Part shown: positions 59,965 to 64,000 of the stretch, in pieces
Numbering within the stretch: the first letter of the stretch is position 1
Layout of the letters: each line of letters opens with the position of its first letter
Source of the DNA: Melastoma dodecandrum
Lineage: Eukaryota; Streptophyta; Magnoliopsida; Myrtales; Melastomataceae
NCBI GenBank assembly: GCA_029817715.1
Contig: JARUPY010000320.1
Span: 119,085-183,084 of the forward strand
DNA: 64,000 nt
Direction: 5' to 3'
Translations under genes and position numbers: made by a program
The notes under the pieces: generated by a model
What the model saw: only the letters and a program-made list of their open reading frames with translations
Database searches by the model: none
What the model was told of the DNA's origin: nothing

Positions 59965-62900
59965 GTGCGCGGGGTTCCTCATTGTTCAAACGACAGGGAC
60001 CCGAATGCCAAATGTAGAACTCCAATTTTGAATAGTTTGGGAAGCATTTGGGGATCATTTAGGCATTGGAAAATGCAAGTTCGGAAGCACCAAGGTACGG
60101 AGCATGCGGGATGCACAACCTTGCATAAGTTGTGCGCGAGGTTCCTCCTGGTGCAAACGAGAGGGACCCGAATGTCAAATGTAGAACTCCAATTTTGAAT
60201 AGTTTGGGAAGCATTTGGAGATCATTTAGGCTTCGGAAAATGCAAGTTCGGAAGCATCAATGTACGGAGCATGGGGGATGCACAACCTTGCGTAAGTTGT
60301 GCGCGGGGTTCCTCATTGTGCAAACGAAAGGGACCCGAATGTCAAATGTAGAACTCCAATTTTGAATAGTTTGGGAAGCATTTGGGGATCATTTAGGCTA
60401 CGGAAAATGCAATTTCGGAAGCACCAAGGTACGGAGCATGCGGAATGCACAACCTTGCGTAAGTTGTGCGCGGGGTTCCTCATTGTGCAAACGAAAGGGA
60501 CCCGAATGCCAAATGTAGAACTCCAATTTTGAATAGTTTGGGAAGCATTTGGGGATCATTTCGGCTTTGGAAAATGCAAGTTCGGAATCACCAAGGTACG
60601 GAGCATGCGGGATGCACAACCTTGCAAAAGTTGTGCGCGAGGTTCCTCCGTGTGCAAACGAGAGGGACCCGAATGTCAAATGTAGAACTCCAATTTTGAA
60701 TAGTTTGGGAAGCATTTGGAGATCATTTTGGCTTCGGAAAATGCAAGTTCGGAAGCATCAATGTACGGAGCATGCGGGATGCGCAACCTTGCGTAAGTTG
60801 TGCGCGGGGTTCCTCATTGTGCAACGAAAGGGACCCGAATGTCAAATGTAGAACTCCAATTTTGAATAGTTTGGGAAGCATTTGGGGATCATTTCGGCTT
60901 CGGAAAATGCAATTTCGGAAGCATCAATGTACGGAGCATGCGGGATGCGCAACCTTGCGTAAGTTGTGCGCGGGGTTCCTCATTGTGCAAACGAAAGGGA
61001 CCCGAATGCTAAATGTAGAACTCCAATTTTGAATAGTTTGGGAAGCATTTGGAGATCATTTAGGCTTCGGAAAATGCAAGTTCGGAAGCATCAATGTACG
61101 GAGCATGCGGGATGCACAACCTTGCGTAAGTTGTGCGCGCGGTTCCTCATTGTGCAAAGGAAAGGGACCCAAATGCCAAATGTAGAACTCCAATTTTGAA
61201 TAGTTTGGGAAGCATTTGGGGATCATTTAGGCTTCGGAAAATGCAATTTCGGAAGCACCAAGGTACGGAGCATGCGGGATGCACAACCTTGCGTAAGTTG
61301 TGCGCGAGGTTCCTCATTGTGCAAACGAAAGGGACCCGAATGCCAAATGTAGAACTCCAATTTTGAATAGTTTGGGAAGCATTTGGGGATCATTTAGGCT
61401 TCGGAAAATGCAAGTTCGGAAGCACCAAGGTACGGAGCATGCGGGATGCACAACCTTGCGTAAGTTGTGCGCGGGGTTCCTCCTTGTGCAAACGAAAGGG
61501 ACCCGAATGTCAAATGTAGAACTCCAATTTTGAATAGTTTGGGAAGCATTTGGAGATCATTTAGGCTTCGGAAAATGCAAGTTCGGAAGCATCAATGTAC
61601 GGAGCATGCGGGATGCACAACCTTGCGTAAGTTGTGCGCGGGGTTCCTCATTGTGCAAACGAAAGGGACCCGAATGCCAAATGTAGAACTCCAATTTTGA
61701 ATAGTTTGGGAAGCATTTGGGGATCATTTAGGCTTCGGAAAATGCAAGTTCGGAAGCATCAAGGTACGGAGCATGCGGGATGCACAACCTTGCGTAAGTT
61801 GTGCGCGAGGTTCCTCATTGTGCAAACGAAAGGGACCCGAATGTCAAATGTAGAACTCCAATTTTGAATAGTTTGGGAAGCATTTGGGGATCATTTAGGC
61901 ATTGGAAAATGCAAGTTCGGAATCACCAAGGTACGGAGCATGCGGGATGCACAACCTTGCATAAGTTGTGCGCGGGGTTCCTCATGGCGCAAACGAGAGG
62001 GACCCGAATGTCAAATGTAGAACTCCAATTTTGAATAGTTTGGGAAGCATTTGGAGATCATTTAGGCTTCAGAAAATGCAAGTTCGGAAGCATCAATGTA
62101 CGGAGCATGGCGGATGCACAACCTTGCGTAAGTTGTGCGCGGGGTTCCTCATTGTGCAAACGAAAGGGACCCGAATGCCAAATGTAGAACTCTAATTTTG
62201 AATAGTTTGGGAAGCATTTGGGGATCATTTAGGCTACGGAAAATGCAATTTCGGAAGCACCAAGGTACGGAGCATGCGGGATGCGCAACCTTGCGTAAGT
62301 TGTGCGCGGGGTTCCTCATTGTGCAAACGAAAGGGACCCGAATGTCAAATGTAGAACTCCAATTTTGAATAGTTTGGGAAGCATTTGGGGATCATTTCGG
62401 CTTTGGAAAATGCAAGTTCGGAATCACCAAGGTACGGAGCATGCGGGATGCACAACCTTGCATAAGTTGTGCGCGGGGTTCCTCCTTGTGCAAACGAGAG
62501 GGACCCGAATGTCAAATGTAGAACTCCAATTTTGAATAGTTTGGGAAGCATTTGGAGATCATTTAGGCTTCGGAAAATGCAAGTTCGGAAGCATCAATGT
62601 ACGGAGCATGCGGGATGCGCAACCTTGCGTAAGTTGTGCGCGGGGTTCCTCATTGTGCAAACGAAAGGGACCCGAATGTCAAATGTAGAACTCCAATTTT
62701 GAATAGTTTGGGAAGCATTTGGGGATCATTTAGGCTTCGGAAAATGCAAGTTCGGAAGCATCAATGTACGGAGCATGCGGGATGCACAACCTTGCGTAAG
62801 TTGTGCGCGGGGTTCCTCATTGTGCAAACGAAAGGGACCCGAACGCTAAATGTAGAACTCCAATTTTGAATAGTTTGGGAAGCATTTGGAGATCATTTAG

Positions 62901-63365
62901 GCTTCGGAAAATGCAAGTTCGGAAGCATCAATGTACGGAGCATGCGGGATGCACAACCTTGCGTAAGTTGTGCGCGGGGTTCCTCATTGTGCAAAGGAAA
63001 GGGACCCAAATGCCAAATGCAGAACTCCAATTTTGAATAGTTTGGGAAGCATTTGGGGATCATTTAGGCTTCGGAAAATGCAATTTCGGAAGCACCAAGG
63101 TACGGAGCATGCGGGATGCACAACCTTGCGTAAGTTGTGCGCGAGGTTCCTCATTGTGCAACGAAAGGGACCCGAATGTAAAATGTAGAACTCCAATTCT
63201 GAATAGTTTGGGAAGCATTTGGGGATCATTTCGGCTTTGGAAAATGCAAGTTCGGAATCACCAAGGTACGGAGCATGCGGGATGCACAACCTTGCATAAG
63301 TTGTGTGCGAGGTTCCTCCTTGTGCAAACGAGAGGGACCCGAATGTGAAATGTAGAACTCCAATT
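59965..63365 (+). repeat. Return of the mixed-variant pattern
   Basis: From 59965 the TTCAAACGACAG/GCATTGG monomer, GGGGGATG, GGCTACGG and TTGCAAAAG variants reappear in the order seen at 49.6-50.8 kb (offset about 10,347 bp). The rare monomer with GTGCAAAGGAAAGG and GACCCAAATGCC is at about 50806, 61150 and 62990. The TGTGCGAGG plus AATGTGAAATG monomer is at 63303. Confidence 0.75.
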
Positions 63366-64000
63366 TTGAATAGTTTGGGAAGCATTTGGAGATCATTTAG
63401 GCTTCGGAAAATGCAAGTTCGGAATCACCAAGGTACGGAGCATGCGGGATGCACAACCTTGCATAAGTTGTGCGCGAGGTTCCTCCGGGGGCAAACGAGA
63501 GGGACCCGAATGTCAAATGTAGAACTCTAATTTTGAATAGTTTGGGAAGCATTTGGAGATCATTTTGGCTTCGGAAAATGCAAGTTCGGAAGCATCAATG
63601 TACGGAGCATGCGGGATGCGCAACCTTGCGTAAGTTGTGCGCGGGGTTCCTCATTGTGCAACGAAAGGGACCCGAATGTCAAATGTAGAACTCCAATTTT
63701 GAATAGTTTGGGAAACATTTGGAGATCATTTTGGCTTCGGAAAATGCAAGTTCGGAAGCATCAATGTACGGAGCATGCGGGATGCGCAACCTTGCGTAAG
63801 TTGTTCGCGGGGTTCCTCATTGTGCAACGAAAGGGACCCGAATGTCAAATGTAGAAGTCCAATTTTGAATAGTTTGGGAAGCATTTGGGGATCATTTAGG
63901 CTTCGGAAAATGCAAGTTCGGAAGCACCAAGGTACGGAGCATGCGGGATGCACAACCTTGCAAAAGTTGTGCGCGAGGTTCCTCCGTGTGCAAACGAGAT

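Larger units (their letters stand above)
36761..64000 (+). repeat. Right arm of 167-bp satellite array
   Basis: About 163 head-to-tail monomers of the same family, orientation and phase as the left arm. The first base continues the monomer exactly where the left arm stopped, apart from the 5-bp duplication. The array runs off the right edge. No gene is seen. Both 167- and 166-bp forms occur, with one 165-bp monomer near 41630 (GTGCGCGGGTTCC plus GTGCAACG). Confidence 0.98.

Noticed and set aside
1..64000. CRISPR array
   Set aside because: Units are 166-167 bp with no spacers. The setting is a eukaryotic satellite with plant retroelements.

Overview
The whole window is a tandem satellite array interrupted once by a nested pair of LTR retrotransposons. 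No single-copy host gene, RNA gene, CRISPR array or prokaryotic feature is visible. The satellite monomer is 167 bp (often 166 bp), close to one nucleosome plus linker. The retroelements are Ty3/gypsy with a primer-binding site matching the 3' end of initiator tRNA-Met. The order gag, protease, reverse transcriptase, RNase H, integrase, the absence of a classical chromodomain and a polyprotein that ends inside the 3' LTR all point to the plant CRM (centromeric retrotransposon) lineage. My reading is a land-plant centromere or pericentromere core. I cannot name the species.

Layout: 1-25538 is satellite (about 153 monomers by length), all in one orientation. 25539-36760 is the retroelement complex. 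36761-64000 is satellite again (about 163 monomers) in the same orientation and register. The array runs off both window edges. It is built from monomer variants in several local higher-order patterns: an 11-monomer 1,834-bp unit (46-3713), an 8-monomer block copied at a 2,000-bp offset (8.4-11.8 kb), a 3-monomer 500-bp unit (12.05-18.05 kb), 9- and 10-monomer units (18-23 kb), and long-range duplications at 45-47, 49-51 and 60-61 kb. The domain at 51.5-60 kb consists almost wholly of 167-bp monomers.

The retroelements: element 2 (plus strand) inserted first into the satellite at ATGCA, which is duplicated at 25534-25538 and 36761-36765. Element 1 (minus strand, same family) then inserted into the 5' LTR of element 2, duplicating TAAAC at 26007-26011 and 31968-31972. 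Element 2 keeps one open 1,196-codon reading frame but has lost all of RNase H through a 732-bp in-frame deletion between 8-bp direct repeats, plus 9 bp near the integrase C terminus. Its TATA box is now separated from its coding region by element 1. Element 1 keeps every domain, but a 4-bp tandem duplication shifts the frame between protease and reverse transcriptase. These three changes account exactly for the length difference between the two coding regions. LTR pairs differ at only a few sites, so both insertions look recent.

The most notable points are the fully resolved nested insertion, the in-frame RNase H loss, the promoter separation, the head-to-head inverted-repeat layout, a hairpin dyad in each satellite monomer at whose edge element 2 inserted, and the mosaic of higher-order patterns. 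I found no convincing new multi-gene system.
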